Counted from the first letter of the stretch, positions 11,295 to 25,381 are shown. The stretch is DNA of 64,000 nt from Atkinsonella hypoxylon (GCA_000729835.1 JFHB01000149.1:1-64000); one strand, 5' to 3'. Numbers and translations are program-made. The notes: generated by a model from the letters alone, not told the origin.

Positions 11295-11761
11295 AGTGCT
11301 GCCTCTACAAAAAAGATTAGCTGTTTTAGCTGTTCTAAAAATTAATTGTTAGTTGTTAGAAAGCATATTAGATTAAACTAAATAACTTATTAATCTAGCT
11401 GTTATAAAAGGCGCAGAAAGGTAGTTATTATTTTATTGTATAAGCATACGTTATTGTTGTTATAGTGCAATCTACAGTGTAGGTTGCTATATTTATATAT
11501 TTTCCTATGCACTTATAATACCTAAATTAAACTTATAATCTAGTAACTATTAAATCTATATATTAAATTAATAGATTTCCTTAAACCTAATAGAGCGTTA
11601 AAGCTTATTCTATATTCTATATATAAGTAAAGTTGCGCAAAATTATCCTAGATAATGTTAAATCCTGTAAATTAATCTTATATAATAAAGCTAATTTATT
11701 AAATCTATATAGTATATTCTTTATGTAAGATTATTCTATATAATGTTAAAAGCATTAAAAA
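11295..11761 (-). other. 3' untranslated region of E'
   Basis: The inverted counterpart of 5426-5894 in E. No gene is seen. Confidence 0.6.
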
Positions 11762-12344
11762 TTAATCTATATTAAAGCAAATTTTCTATTAAATCTCTCT
11801 AGTATATTTCTCTATATATATACAGCTTATTCTAATTCCTAGGCATTAGTAATAGCAGTAAATTGTTAGTTAGTTATAGTAGGCTATTAGTTCTCTCTAG
11901 AAAGTAAAGCTAAAGAACGTTTCTAGCAGCTTTAAGGAGGGTTTTGCCTAGAAGGCGCTAGTCTTACGCTTAATAGGTGTTTCTATTAGTTTACCTATAG
12001 CTACTCTCTTAGTTAGTGTTTTTACCTTAGTTAGTGTTAGCTTTACTGCAGAAGGTATCTCTTATAGAATTAATAAAGAGAAATACATTAAAGATAGGTT
12101 AATTAGGATAAATTAAGCACTTCTTCTACATTAAATAGTGCTAAATCTATTACTAAAGAGGCCTTATGCAGCAATAAGCTAGTTAGCTAAGCGTTCTAAG
12201 AAGTCTATATAAATGCAGTTAATTTTATATTATAGGCATCTACTTTCTGCTTACAGTATATTAATATTGCTAGCAACCTTTAGTAAGGTTTTATTTTTAT
12301 TAATAACGTTATTAACACCTTTATTAAATTAACTTATACTATTT
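11762..12344 (-). pseudogene. ORF3 of E', C-terminal part
   Basis: Inverted match to about 4850-5425 of E, ending at the stop corresponding to 5423-5425 (here 11762-11764). Element C interrupts it at 12344/24083. The N-terminal part continues at 24083. Confidence 0.55.
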
Positions 12345-12828
12345 TGTTAACTTAAAACTAAACCCCTAAATAACTATACAGCTTATACTAAAGCAGGTAA
12401 TAATATAGTATATATTAAGAGCGAAGAGAATTAGAAAAAAGCGTAAGATATTTGTTAGTGTATACTATTAAACGATAATAGGCAAGAAGATTAAATAGTC
12501 TAAAAAGGCAGAAATAAAATATTAATTGCAGCTTAGAAGATATATACGCGCAAAAGGAGCTAAATGTGCTAAAGAGTTAGGGAAAGTGTTACTAGCAGTA
12601 AAGTAATATCTCTTAAGCGTTAAGTGTTGTAAATTAAAGTAGGCTAAAAGATATTAATTAATTAAAAGAGCAAAAGCCTAAAAAGAATTAGTAAAAGCTG
12701 CTTATACGCTTTCTTACTTAAACTATCTAGACGTCTAAGTAATGTACACTCTTATAGAGAAAACCTATATATAGTATCCCTTATAAAGCTAATATAAGAG
12801 CGCAAGGGGGTAACCCTACTGCAATATA
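12345..12828 (-). repeat. 3' LTR of element C (484 bp)
   Basis: Plus strand TGTTAACTTAAAAC...ACCCTACTGCAATATA. The partner at 23599-24082 is exactly as long and ends GCAACACA, so the original terminal bases were TG...CA. Other copies are at 8849-9308 and 62910-63396. Confidence 0.88.
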
Positions 12829-13570
12829 ATACCTCTCTAGTTATAAATAAGCTTATAAAGCAAGACTTATAAGTAACTTAACCCTCTAGCTAATTCCCTT
12901 AATCCTAAAGTCTTAATCCTTTTATTTTCTATAACAGCTTTAGTGTCTTTAGTGTGTATAGTAGCATCCCTTTTACTAGTAATAGCGTCCTTATAGCTAG
13001 GCACTTTCCTTTACAATAAGCAACTCTTTCTTAGCAATTTACACTTTATTTAGTTGCTCTAGATATAATTAAATAGTGTCTTTTATTTACCTTAATTATC
13101 TCTTACTAAGCGCTAGAATAGAAAAGAGCTAGCAGTACAACACTAAGGTTTATATTAGTAATAGAATTATAGGCTATTATAGGTTGTTTAGCGATATATC
13201 TTTAAGCTAATACTTCTATTTAATCCTTTATAGTGTAGTATCCTCTAGCTTTAAGCGCTTATTTTACTGCTCTTATAATCTCTTTATCTCTTTACCTAGA
13301 TTTCTGCTCTTACGCTAATAGCTCTATAAAACGTAAAGATAGCAGCTAATACTTTAAGTTCTATAATTGTTGTAGAAGCTAGTTCTTACTATAAGATTCT
13401 ATTTAATCTTTTTACGTAAGATCTTATAGTATACTAGAAATTCTAGTAGAAACCTCTAAATTGTCTAGCAGTAGTAATAATAAAGGGCTTTATAAATTAG
13501 TTATAGGCTATAGTAGCACCTTAAACGTTATAATTAAAGACTTCTTTTGTGTAAAAGGGAGCAGCTTATA
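12829..13570. other. unassigned region of element C next to its 3' LTR
   Basis: I recognise no protein on either strand. On the minus strand at about 12905-13440 there are short Lys/Arg-rich stretches that read like protein (for example KDAITSKRDATIHTKDTK), but no family is recognised. This stretch is missing from the related copy at 62910-64000, where the LTR is followed directly by sequence matching 14857 onward. Confidence 0.35.
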
Positions 13571-15240
13571 ATGTATAAAAGCCTAGCTAGGCTTACTTAT
13601 TTATATTAGAAGATATAAACGCTATTCCCTTACTGTTATTGCTGCTTTAATAGTTCTATTATAGATAATAGAATTACTATTAAACTAAACAGCAGCAATA
13701 AACTAATTCTCCTAAAGTTATATAAGTATTTATCTATTAACCTCTATTAACTATTTAATTACTTAATTATAATTACTTAAGGTAAATTTCTAGGCATTAA
13801 GCTCCTTTAGAATAGGAATTCTACTACTAGTTATCTATAAGTAATATTTTAAGATAAAACGCTTTATAGTATCTTCCTAGAGGTAGCTAAGGTTAAAGCC
13901 TATAGTCTTAGCTTTTTTAATAATTATATATCTATTTATAAAACTAAGCTTATTTACTGCTATTATATATAGAACTATTATAACCCTACTAGTACCTTTA
14001 CAGTAGTTATAAGACTAATTAATAGAGTTATTAGTTATAACTTAGTTATAAAGGTGCAGTTTAAATTTATTCCTTAATGTTTAGGTAATTCTATAGTTAC
14101 TATATTAAGTGTAAGGTATATTATATAAGCTGTTGCTAATAAGATTAATTAGAAGATACTTAACTAAACAATAAAGCGTCTATATTAAGAAGAATAAATA
14201 AGTATATCTACATTTCTAGTTGCTCTTCTGCTTATAATATAGTACTAAAATTGCTTAAAATAAATATAGATACTAAAGGAGCTATAAAGTTTATACTTAA
14301 CTATAGACTGTAGCTTTAAACCTTTTAATTCTACCTTTAGGTTCTATATTAAAGTAATAATAGTATCCCTTTAAGCGATTAAAGATAAAATAAGTTTAGT
14401 AGTTATTAAAGAAGAGAAAGCTAGTAATAAGTCTTTATTTACTTATTTTATTATATAAGGCAGAAGGGTTATAGCTTATATTATAACAGTAGAAAATAAG
14501 TTAAAACCTATCTTTAATTCTATATACCTTTTAACCTATAAGTCTTACAATCTTACTTTAGTTTATCTCTTCTATATTAATTATAAAAGACTCCTTAAAG
14601 ATAACTACTACACACTTAATCCTATAAGTAATAATTCTTACTATAGCAGTAAGCTAGAATTAATCTAACTATTTATAATAAGTCTTTTGCTTAAAGGACT
14701 TTATTAGAAAGCTATAAATATTATTAAGATAATTAAACTAGATTGCTAAACTCTAGCTAAGCTATATTAACTCTATAAGCCTAAAGTTATCTAAATTGTA
14801 ATCCTAATAAAGTAGTAAGCTAAAAGGAGGCTACTTAAAACGTTACTAAAAAAGAGGCAGCTAGCGCTTATAGAGCTTCTTAAGAGGTAAATCTACTTAA
14901 TTTTACTCTTCTATATAAAAGAAATTACTAACTAGCTTATAGACTTACACTATAATATAGTATATTAGTAGGTTCCTTAACGTCTTAAAGTAATGTATTT
15001 ATCCCTTATATATAACTCTAAAGCTAGTCTTAGAAATAGGTTTTTAGTATTTATTTTCTATTTTAGTAGTAAAGATTAAATAGCTTTTAAAAAATTAAAG
15101 GTAAAAAAGAGCTTAGGTAAGTACTTATAATAAAAATATTGTAAGAATAAAGGAATAAAGAGAAAGAGAGAGTAGAAATATAGGCTATATTATAGCTAGT
15201 ATTATCTTAATAAATCCTTATTTAATAGCTATCTATAATT
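13571..15240 (+). pseudogene. possible degraded coding region on the strand opposite element C pol
   Basis: A plus-strand frame starting at ATG 13571 reads like protein when TAA/TAG are taken as Gln. Examples are a block near 14400 (VVIKEEKASNKSLFTYF, then GRRVIAYIITVEN) and another near 14840-15010 (LLKKRQLALIELLKRQIYL, then LIDLHYNIVYQQVPQRLKV). Family unknown. The part from 14857 on is repeated in direct orientation at 63397-64000, next to another C-family LTR, so it belongs to the family. It could be an accessory or captured gene, or an older insertion. The frame can be extended to about 16470 but becomes low-complexity Leu/Ile/Tyr. Absence of TGA makes frame length uninformative. Confidence 0.3.
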
Positions 15241-16559
15241 ATTATAATTTAGTAAAGGCTAACAGTAAATATATACTAAGACTTTAATAGCTACAAACTT
15301 ATTAAGTAATTTATAATATTCTCTCTAACTAATTATATTTATCTTCCTTCTTTCTTCTTATAACTACCTTTCTATATAGCCTCTTTCTTATTGCCTTTAT
15401 TAGTACCTTTAATTATTTAATTATAGCTAAAAAGCTTCCTTAAAACTATAAGGATCTTATAAATATATAGAATATTATTAATAAAAGAATCCCTTTTACT
15501 GCTCTCTTTTATTAAGTTACTCTCTCTTAAAATAGTTAAATAAATATCTTTTCTTTAATAATGCTTATTAATACAGTAATTCTTTTATAAAAAAGCTTTT
15601 AATTATACTTCTATTCTCTTATTATACTAATAAACTTTATCTCTTTAGTATAAATTTACCTTTAAGCTTTAAGTTTATAGAGGCAACAATATTAGTGCTA
15701 ATAGATACTTAATATACACTAAAGTTGCTTTTTAATAGAGTTTTATACTTAATGTACCTCTAAGAGCTATTAAATTCTTTTATAATTAAAATCTTAAGGC
15801 TTAGTTTATTAATAGCACTATAAAAGAAAGCTCTCTTTTATATAAGGTTACGCTAGAATTAAACGTTAAGAACTTTATCTTTATTCTAACTAAGATAGCT
15901 TATCTTTATAGATATTTCTATTATATACTTACTAATTATTAAGAGCGCTATAAAGCTCTTTTAATCTTATTCTTTAGTAAAGAGAATAGTATATTTTGCT
16001 CTTATTGCACTAATATATATCTTTAGATAGTTACTTTATTTAGAGAATATATCTACTTTCTATTTTACAGCTATACCTCTCTTAAGGATGTCTATAGCAG
16101 CTTATATAGTAATTGCATCTAGAGTAGCTCTACTACTATAAGCTGTAAATAGTAATTTGCAAAAGGTTATAGTAACTACAGCTAGATTTACTATAATGCT
16201 CCTTTTATAATATTTTAGAGTAAAAACTAAGTAGATTAACTATTTATTCTTCTAAGGCTCTAGAAGGTTCTTTATAAGGATATTTCTTCTTTTATAGCAG
16301 TTAATATTCCTTACTCTTTCCTCTAGATATTAGAACTACTAGAATTTTGCTAGAAGATTAAGTGTAAATTACTTAAGTTAAAAAATAAAAAAAAATAGAA
16401 AAAGAGTAAAGGCTAAGCAGCCTCTTTAGTTAAAATAGAATAAAACTATACTTATTTTTAGCAGTTTTTAAAAACTTTTTATATATTCTATTTAATCTAG
16501 GTTTATAGTCTTAATTCTAATTAGCTTTAAATCTCTAAATAATCTTAATATACTATTAT
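15241..16559. other. unassigned AT-rich part of element C
   Basis: No recognisable protein. It contains a short A-rich run near 16381-16410. Up to 15460 it is repeated at the right edge of the window (63781-64000). Confidence 0.4.
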
Positions 16560-19500
16560 TAAATCTTAGTTAGTCTTAAATATATAAATAAATAAACTTA
16601 ACCTTCCTTCTCCTTAAAGCTAAAGATATAAAGACTATAGCATTAACTTTTATAAAAGCTATAATAAGTTATATATTTTAGTAAAGTTATAGATAAATTA
16701 CTAAGATTAAATAATATTATTAATCTTCTTATAGCTTCTACGCTTTTCTTTAGGTATTATTAGTAGATAAACTTCTATTATATACTTTAGATAATATTAT
16801 AGTAAAAGGTTTACTTTAGCGTTATTATCCTTAAAATCCTCTTTTTAGTATAGATATAATATATAGTCCTTAGAAACTATTTAATCTAATATATTATACT
16901 AAGCATTAGTAGGTTGTAAATTATTAGTATTTTGCTTAAAGTTGCTAGTGTCTTTACTATACTAGGCAGTATATTGTAGAGTATAGAGCTATTTATTAAC
17001 AGTAGAAGTTTACTATCCCTTTAGATTAAGCCTAAACTTCTTAATATAATCCCTAGAAATAGTCTTATTAAGCACTATACTATCTAGGGTCTCTAAACAA
17101 TAAGCGCTAGTAACTTTTGCTTAGCTATACACTTTAAAAGAACTATTTTAATATATTGCTAACTTCTTCTTTATTAATATATCTATAACTCTTTATATAT
17201 TATATATAAGAACTAAATCTTCTAGAACTAATTAATCTTTCTTCTTTTACAATAATACCTCTTAGTTTTAATTTATTTAATTAGTTAAGTATTACCTAAA
17301 TATAAAGACTTTTATATAAGCCTTTTAGATATTTACTTCCTTTTATTCTAGTATTTTAACTTTTACTTTAAAGAGATTCTATATTATTATAACTTCTAAC
17401 TAATTAATTAACCTTTAAGTAAAAAATTTAACTTCTAAAGAAAGAATAAGCTTTTAACTATAAATTAAGTAGAAAGTAGATTTACTGTATAACGCTTATA
17501 TAGCTATATAGTTTACTAATAGTGCCTTATTTAGCAATTTAAACTACTTTTTATTAAAACCTTCTATCTTTAAAAGAGTAAATATAAGCGTTTAATAACT
17601 AACTTTAATAAGTAAATTAGCTTTTAGATTATATATTAATATCTTAATCCCTTTAATCTTAATAGCTTTAACTACTTTTTTAAGATTTCTATATATTTCT
17701 AGCTATCTATTAAAAACTAGAAATTAAAAGACTTTAAATTATATAATTAGTTTTATTAAGAACTTCTAAATAGCTGTAATATTAGTATACTATATAGAGC
17801 GCGCTTCTACCTATCTAGTAAGGTTATATCTTACTTCTAGAAGGTACTTAAAACTATAATTAAGTAGTATATATTAGGTATTAATATATATCTTACTTAT
17901 TAGGTTGCTTAAAGCTATTAGTATTAATAATTCTTTAGGCCTCTAAGAAGTAAACTTTTAGTACACTTTATAATAAAAAATTATTACTTAAACTATATTC
18001 TAAAGTTCTTTCTAAAAGTACTTAATTCTAGCTACTTAAAATATAATTTCTATACCTTTATAACCTATTTACTTATATAAAGCCTTAATAATCTTCTTCT
18101 ATTACATTAGGTCTTTAATAACTAAGGTAGAACTCTTTATTATACTAATTAGTCTTTTCTACAATAGGCCTTTATCTAAGAAGTATTACTTAGCACTTAT
18201 ATAAAGTTACTTATACTTACTTTTATTTAGATTAAATAGTCTTTATAACGTTAAAAGGAAATCTATAATTTATTAAGTTCTAGGAGTATAGTATACTCTA
18301 TTGTATAGCTAGATCTTATTAACGTTAAGCTATAGGTTAATAAAATCTTTAATATCCCTTTTAGCTACTTAATTTAATACATTAAAAGGCCTACCTTCTT
18401 TATGCAATAAAGTATTAACTATCTTATTCTTTTCTCCTAGAATATACCTAGCTATAAAATTAAACAGTATAATATAACTAATCTATTGCGTAATAAGCGC
18501 GCTTAAAATATTATTAATAGCGCTATTAAGCTAATATATAAGCACTTAAGAGTTAGTCTTTAGAGTAAAAGGAACTCTATAGAGATAAATTTATAGCTTT
18601 CTTAATATATAAACAATAGCTCTATATTTCTACTTTATTCTATTATACTTAATTTCTAAATTGCTCTAATATTTACTTTTATATTATATAAAGTGTTGTT
18701 ACTTATTAATAATTTACATTAAAACTGCTCTTTATTCTTTTAAGCTTATATTAACTATTAATATAATTTCTTTAGTGCTTAAGCTAAGATTAATTATTAT
18801 AAGAACTAGTGTAGTTATTATTATATACTTAAGAACCTCTATAGCGTTCTTTTAGTTTAGTCCTTAAGTTTACTTAATACTCTTCTTAAGTAAGATTATA
18901 AAAGGCTTAGCTTTTATAGAGTAATACTATACCTAGATGCAATAACAGCCTATAAGCCTAAAAAAGAATTTAACCTTAAAAATATTCTTATACTCTATTT
19001 ACTCTAAAATCTTTATTACTTTTACTTCTAAAGGTTTCCTTCTATTAATGCTATATATAAATTTAACAATCTCTATAGTCTTTTAGTATAGCTTTAATTT
19101 TATAGTAGATATAGTGTAACTAGCTAGCTTAATATTAATAAGAACTTTATTAATATTAATTAAATATTCTATAATATATCTTTATACATTAAGTAATACT
19201 TTCTCTTTATTATAAGTAGTAGTAAAGCCTTTTACTGCAATATTATCTAAGAAAGGCTTATAAGTATAAGGAATTAGGTTAAAAAGAATTCTTTTTACTA
19301 TTTAAATAAATTAAGTAATAGAGTTAGTTACTCCTTAAGGAAGTATATAAAGCTATAGAAGCTCTATTACTGTTAAAATTATTATTAAGTCCTTACTTTT
19401 CTCTATAAGTAGCACCTAGTTATAGCTTAACAGTAAATTAATAACTAAAAGTATCTTATATATTCTAAATTCTTTGCTAAAAGCCTTTACTTCTTCTAGA

Positions 19501-20700
19501 ATATAGGCATTCTATATTATAATCTTATTGTAAGCTGTTATAAACAGTATTAGCTATATCTCTTTATCCTTTTTTATTACTAAAAAGTAAGGGTTTCTAT
19601 AAAATCTATAGCTTTCTTTTAATAACTTATACTAAAGCTTCTTTTTTAATAAATTAATTAGTCTTCTTTATAGGCTAATAGGTATTAGTATTAACTTTAC
19701 TTTTTAAGCTCTATAAGCAATAGTATAAATAACTTAAGGTAGTATAACTAAGGGATTAATCTTTCTATACTTTAATAAGTTCTACACTAATACTACCTTT
19801 TAGTTATAAAGAATTTCCTTAAAAACATTAACTTCTTCTACTATTAAATGTTTTTACACTTATTTAACTATTTAATTTAAGCGCTCTTTTATTATTTAAA
19901 ATCCTTAAGGTTTTTTACTAAATCTTTCTATAATATATTTAGTGTATTTTTTTAATTTATTTAAGCGTACTTTTACCTTTTTCTACTTCTTCTATTTCTA
20001 CTTAGGGTCTCTATTAAGTGTAAACCTATTTAAAGGAATATTATCTTTTAGTAGAATCTTATTAGCTTTCTGCTTATATAATATATTTACCTTTAGATTA
20101 ATTAGTTATAATTGCCTTAAGGGCTAAATCTTCTCTATAGCCTCTTTAAGTTAGCTTTTATACTAGTTAGCTATTCCCTTTATTATAAGGTTAATAATAG
20201 CTATACCCTTATTCTTTATTATAAGCACTAGCTCCTTATTGTTATTTAACTTAGCTTTAAGACTCTCTTTAACTATTTAATTATAAACTAAATCCTTAAA
20301 TAACTTATTAATTAAGATTAAATTAACGCTAGTAGCTATTACTTTATCTATTATAGTCTTCTATTTAATACTTCTAGTAACCCTTAAGACTAATATAACA
20401 TTACTAAAACAGCACTTTAAGAGAAGCTTACCTCCTTTATTACTATACTTAAAGGTAACTTTAGCTATATATATAAAAGGTATTCTAAGGATTAATTATA
20501 TATATAAAGACTTTAGTGCAATATAAAAGTAAATTAGCGTCTAGATATTTCTAAGGTATAGCTTTATTATTACCTCTTCTAATATTATAAGCTTATATAA
20601 CGTAAAAAATATAGTAGTAGTCTCTTACTTTATTAGAGTTATTTTTAAATTAAGCTCTTTAATAAAGTCCTTAATAATAATATTCCCTTATAAACTATAA
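16560..20700 (-). pseudogene. gypsy pol remnant of element C (RT, RNase H, integrase)
   Basis: Reading the minus strand downward, RT spans at least 19520-19240. It includes the blocks LLSYNQVLLIEKSKDL and LPQGVTNSITQFIQIV and the active site FLDNIAVKGF, where FLDN is encoded by the complement of 19242-19253 (family FLDD). The integrase H2C2 zinc-binding domain is at about 18170-17950 (KALYKQIGYKGIE, then VIIFYYKVYQK, with His and Cys partly lost). RNase H should lie between, and the integrase core below 17900. Stops are TAA/TAG at Gln and Trp positions. Ends are approximate and the protease was not located. Confidence 0.75.
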
Positions 20701-23598
20701 TTTATAAAACTATTAATAAGTAAAGAGTTTAAGCTTTTAAGTTATACTTAAAGGTAAGGTAAGTTCTATAAATAGCTTATAATTACTTTTAGCTTTAGAA
20801 TACTATTTAATCCTTTAATATAAAGCGCATTTATTTATAGGTTTACAATAAACTTTCTCTCTTTAATATAATTTTCTATATATTCTTATATAACGTTCTA
20901 TAAATCCTTCTAGATACTATTAAGCAGCTATTTTATATATTTATTAGTAATATCTTCCTTATTGTTTTCTATTGCCTCTTTAACTATAGTAAATATTATC
21001 TTAATAACATTAATTAATTAATCTTTCTACTCTTTAACTCTTTACCTCTTCCTTAGGATAGAATATAGAGGTATAACTTTAGCACTTACTCTATTAATAT
21101 AATAGACTTTATTAACACTATTTACTTACATTAAGCATTTATTCTTTATTACTTCTATAAGTATAAGTATTAGTTAGTATAGGTCTTATAAGCTAACTTT
21201 AATCTTTTTCTAAAAAATATCTTTAAATAATTATATAAGAAGCTACACTTTTATATCTATAGAGCTATCTTCTTTAGCTTTTTTTCCTTTTCTTTTTACT
21301 TAGTCTTCTAAAGCTCCTTCTTACTTAATAGAGTATTATATCTCTATAGTATAGACTCTAAAGGGCTAGGCTATAATTCTCTCCTTAATTAGCCTATAAA
21401 GAGTTCTTTTAGGTCTATATTTCTTTATTTTAAACGTTAAAGTTACTGTAGTACTATTAGTAGGGTCCCTCTTAAGAATAGCTTCTAGTAGGATCTATAT
21501 TAAGTAATAATTAGAAATATTAATCTTATTAAAGATTTAATCTAATATTTCTCTCTCTTTCTTACTAGGCTTTTAATAGTTTAACGTTTTTTTACTAAAT
21601 TTCTTAACTTAAAGATAATACTATTTTATAATATAGTAGTTAAAGCAATTAACCTAGAACACTATAAGCCTATAAAGACAATTTTCTATATTAAAGAAGC
21701 TTTATATAAGAATAAGTAGCACTAGATTATTTAATTCTACTATTAAGATACTTACTCTTTAATTATACTTTATAAAGCTAATCTTATTGTTATACTAGTA
21801 AAACTAGCATTAATCTATATAATAACCTTCCTTACTATAGTAATAGCAGTAATGCTGCCTTATATAGCTTCTAGTTATATAGGTCCTAAAGCTTTAGGCA
21901 TTATTATATATATTAATAGCGTTAATATATATATTCTACCTTTTTTTCTTTTTCTTTCTAAATTTCTCTTTAAAAAGCTTTATAATATTTATCTTTAAAA
22001 CTACTTACTTTATAAGTATAATCTTTATATCTTTAAACTTCTAGGTTAAATTATCTATTTAATCTTTTACTTTTAAAATAAGCTATATAATTTCCTTAGC
22101 TTTATAACTAAAATTACTTATACTATAATACTTAGGACTTCTTCTGCCTAGAGGTATATAAAGGTAGTCCCTTCTATTGTTATAGAGTCTAGAATTACAG
22201 TCTTCTAGCTCTATTCTAGCTTATATATACTAGCTAAGCTGCTTTAATAACTCTCTATAGAGCATTATAATAAACTTAGCTTTAGTAACTTTTATTTAAT
22301 CTATAAAGCTAATAAGTACAGCATTTAGTAAGGCCTTATAAATATAATTAAACTAAGAGGTTATACTGCGCTATATATAGAGCTTAGCGCTAATTATAGC
22401 AGCTTAATGCTCTTAAAGCTAATAGAGAGTGTCTTTTATAGTTCTTAAATAGTTTCTCTTTAGGTCTTTAAGCTTTTTATTAGCTTACTTCTTTTAATCC
22501 TAAAGAGTAGCTTTATACTAAAGTAAAAGCTACTCTTTAGCTTCTTTCTAATTATATAAGGTATAAATAACCTTTATATACTTATAGATTAATAGGTTAA
22601 TATAATAAATAAATATCTTCTATTAGTTTTCCTTTAGAATAAATAAGGTTTCTATCTTTAGCTTAAAGCTAGTTAAGTAATTAAGAATATTTTCTCCCTT
22701 AAATTAGTATATATTAAACTTCTTATTAAAAGTAGCCTAAGCTTACTACTTTTTAATAGCTTTACCTATAGCTTTAGTAAGAGCCTTATAAGGTATAGCT
22801 ATAGCGCTACTAGTACTAGCCTTTTTATCTTAAGTATTTAATTCTATTATAATCTTAGGTTCTAAAATAACTTTTTTAGAAGATTTACTAGATTAGCTAG
22901 AGCTAGTATTAGCTGCTTTAGATATAGAGCTTATACTTTTCTTTAAGGGATATAAAATACTAAACTTATATAAATAACTAGTAAAATAGCTTAATATAAA
23001 AGGTAGGTATAAAAAGAATAATTAATTTTACTTAATAGAAAGAGTATAATATATATAATTTTCTATATTAGCTATACTTTTAATACTCTTACCTTTTACT
23101 TCTATAGTTATATAAGCTTTTAACGCTAAAATATAGAGGCTAAGAACTTAATTACTAATAATAGTAAATATAAAGATAACTGCTAAAATAAGGATAAAAG
23201 AGAAATTTTTCTCTGTAATTAAATAATTATAACGTTTAAGGGACCTAAAAACTTCCTTTTTACTGTATTAAGGCTATTTTAGCTAAGGGCAAAATAGAGG
23301 TTAAATAGGCTAGCTAGTATTTACAATATAGCAATTATCTTTAACTAGGCCTAGCTTTTCTTAGCTTAAAAAAGCTATAGAAATTTTCTTTCTTCCTTAA
23401 TTAAATAATCCCTTATAATATAAAGCTTTTATCTCTATAATTTCCCTTTTTCTTATATTAGCAATATTTAAGCTAAAGTGCTCTTTTATCTTTAATGCTT
23501 AACAGCTTTTTCTTCTTTCTTCTAGAATCTCTATAAAAAACCTTCTAATTATATAATGCGCTTTAATTAGAATAAGTCCCTAGTAAAGCCTCTATTTT
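20701..23598 (-). pseudogene. gag (and probably protease) region of element C
   Basis: Minus strand between the 5' LTR and RT. At about 22320-22020 a capsid-like Lys/Arg/Asp-rich stretch can be read (FIDQIKVTKAKFIIMLYREL, then IQARIELEDCNSRLYNN). No zinc knuckle or D-T-G motif could be placed with confidence. Extremely AT-rich. The region from about 23000 to 23598 is probably leader. Confidence 0.5.
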
Positions 23599-24082
23599 TA
23601 TTAACTTAAAACTAAACCCCTAAATAACTATATAGCCTACACTAAAGTAGGTAATAATGTAGTGTATATTAAGAGTAAAGAGAATTAGAAAAGAGCGCAA
23701 GATATTTATTAGTGTATACTATTAAACGATAACAGATAAGAAGATTAAATAGTTTAAAAAGGCAGAAATAAAATATTAATTGCAGCTTAGAAGATATATA
23801 TATACAAAAGGAGCTAAATGTACTAAAGAGTTAGAGAAAGTGTTACTAGCAGTAAAGTAATGTCTCTTAAGCGTTAAGTGTTATAAATTAAAGTAAGCTA
23901 AAAGATATTAATTAATTAAAAGAGCAAAAGCCTAAAAAGAATTAGCAGAAGCTGCTTATATGCTTTCTTACTTAAACTATTTAGACGTTTAGGCAATACA
24001 CACTCTTATAGAGAAAACCTATATATAGTATCCCTTATAAAGCTAATATAAGAGCGTAAGAGGGTAACTCTACTGCAACACA
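23599..24082 (-). repeat. 5' LTR of element C (484 bp)
   Basis: Plus strand TATTAACTTAAAAC...CTCTACTGCAACACA. Same length and order as 12345-12828. The TSD copy CTATCT follows at 24083-24088. Confidence 0.88.
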
Positions 24083-25381
24083 CTATCTAGTTAGTTATAT
24101 ATACTGTAGATAGCAGTCTATAATTTATTAAACTACTTATTAAATAGACCTCCTTTAGCCTTTATTCTAACCTAGTTAATCTTTTTATTTAACTTATTAA
24201 TTTTAGTAACGTAGAGGTTAAGTTACTTCTATATAGCGTTACTACTTATAGAAGTATCCTTAAGGTAAGCTTTAATTATTTCTTTAGCGTTAGATTTACA
24301 CTTCTTCTAAAGGAGACTATTACGCTAGCTCTAGGATTGCACCTTAGCTAATAGAATAAAGAGTAAGTCTATACAGCTAATACTAGCTAAGGTACCTACA
24401 ATAGTGCTGTTAATCCTGCTAAATTTATTAGAGAAGTAAATAGTAAGTAACGCTGCCTATAATAGTAAACTAGTAAATAAATCTACAGTAACAGTTTCTT
24501 TACCTCTTTTTACTATATTACTACTGTAGTATATAGTAGCTACTGCTTTTACCTATATCTTGCCTCTTCTAGCTACTCTAACGTTACCTATAGATGCTTT
24601 AGCATCCTTACCTTTATATTGTAAGTTCTAGCGCTTTACTTTATAGTTATTATAAATCCTAAAGATATATATTACTATATTCTACTAGAGTAAGTAATAT
24701 ATATTATCTTTAGAGACCTTAATGCTAGTTTTATCTATTATACTGCCTTTAAGGGTAAATTTATAGGTATAAGTGTAAATAGTATTTTCTATATTCTATA
24801 CCTTTTCTTTAGCTTTATTAGTATAGTAATACTAACTATAGTCTTCTATAATAGGCTTTACGTTAGTAATATTAATGTTATCTTTAATTTCTATAGAAAT
24901 AGTGCTAGAGATAAACTTATTAACTTTTAGGGTGCTCTTAGCACTTCTAGGCCTACTAAAAGTGCTATATAGGCAGCAGAAATTAAGCAATATAAGATAA
25001 GTTTTAATGTTATTTAGCTCTATAGCTACTGTATTACCTTTATAGTTATATTTCTACTCCTTAAACTTAAAACCTTTACTCTTAGCGTTAAAACTATTAT
25101 TATAATTAATATATATATTAAAAGCAATATATTCTTCTTTAGGTTTAAATAGTAGTAGTATTATAGCTTAAGTGTAGTTACTATTGTTGTTCTCTTCTTA
25201 GAATAAGCTATTTAAGTTCACTAGAATTAATAATTCTAAACTACTAAAAGAAAAGAATAATAGTAGTAGATTTTCTATAGAAGGGACAAAAGGGGCTAGA
25301 AGTAGCTCTATAGAGGCTAGCTAGTTCTATAGGCCGCAGAAATTCGCTCTATAGGTAGTCTATTGCCCTTAGTGTAGTATT
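24083..25381 (-). pseudogene. ORF3 of E', N-terminal part
   Basis: Inverted match to 3551 to about 4850 of E. The position of the ATG in E reads ATA here (complement of about 25379-25381), so the start is lost. It continues at 12344 beyond element C. That two independent copies of family E carry this ORF shows it is part of the element and not a chance insertion. Confidence 0.55.

Larger units (their letters stand above)
12345..24082 (-). mobile_element. gypsy element C, 11.7 kb, inserted in ORF3 of E'
   Basis: Two 484-bp LTRs in the same orientation bound it. The flanks are CTATTT (12339-12344) and CTATCT (24083-24088), a 6-bp TSD with one C/T difference. The uninterrupted target is visible at about 4835-4860 of E. 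Pol reads on the minus strand: gag at about 21.9-23 kb, RT near 19.2-19.5 kb, integrase zinc domain near 18 kb. About 3.7 kb between pol and the low-coordinate LTR is not explained by gag or pol. Confidence 0.9.

Noticed and set aside
13571..16470. A Starship-type tyrosine recombinase or other giant-transposon captain in the unassigned part of element C
   Set aside because: No catalytic R-H-R-Y pattern or family motif could be recognised, and the stretch is bounded by LTRs of a gypsy element.
19942..20127. Plus-strand Phe/Leu/Tyr-rich frame of 61 aa that looks like a membrane peptide
   Set aside because: It is antisense to gypsy C pol. T-rich DNA gives such frames by chance.
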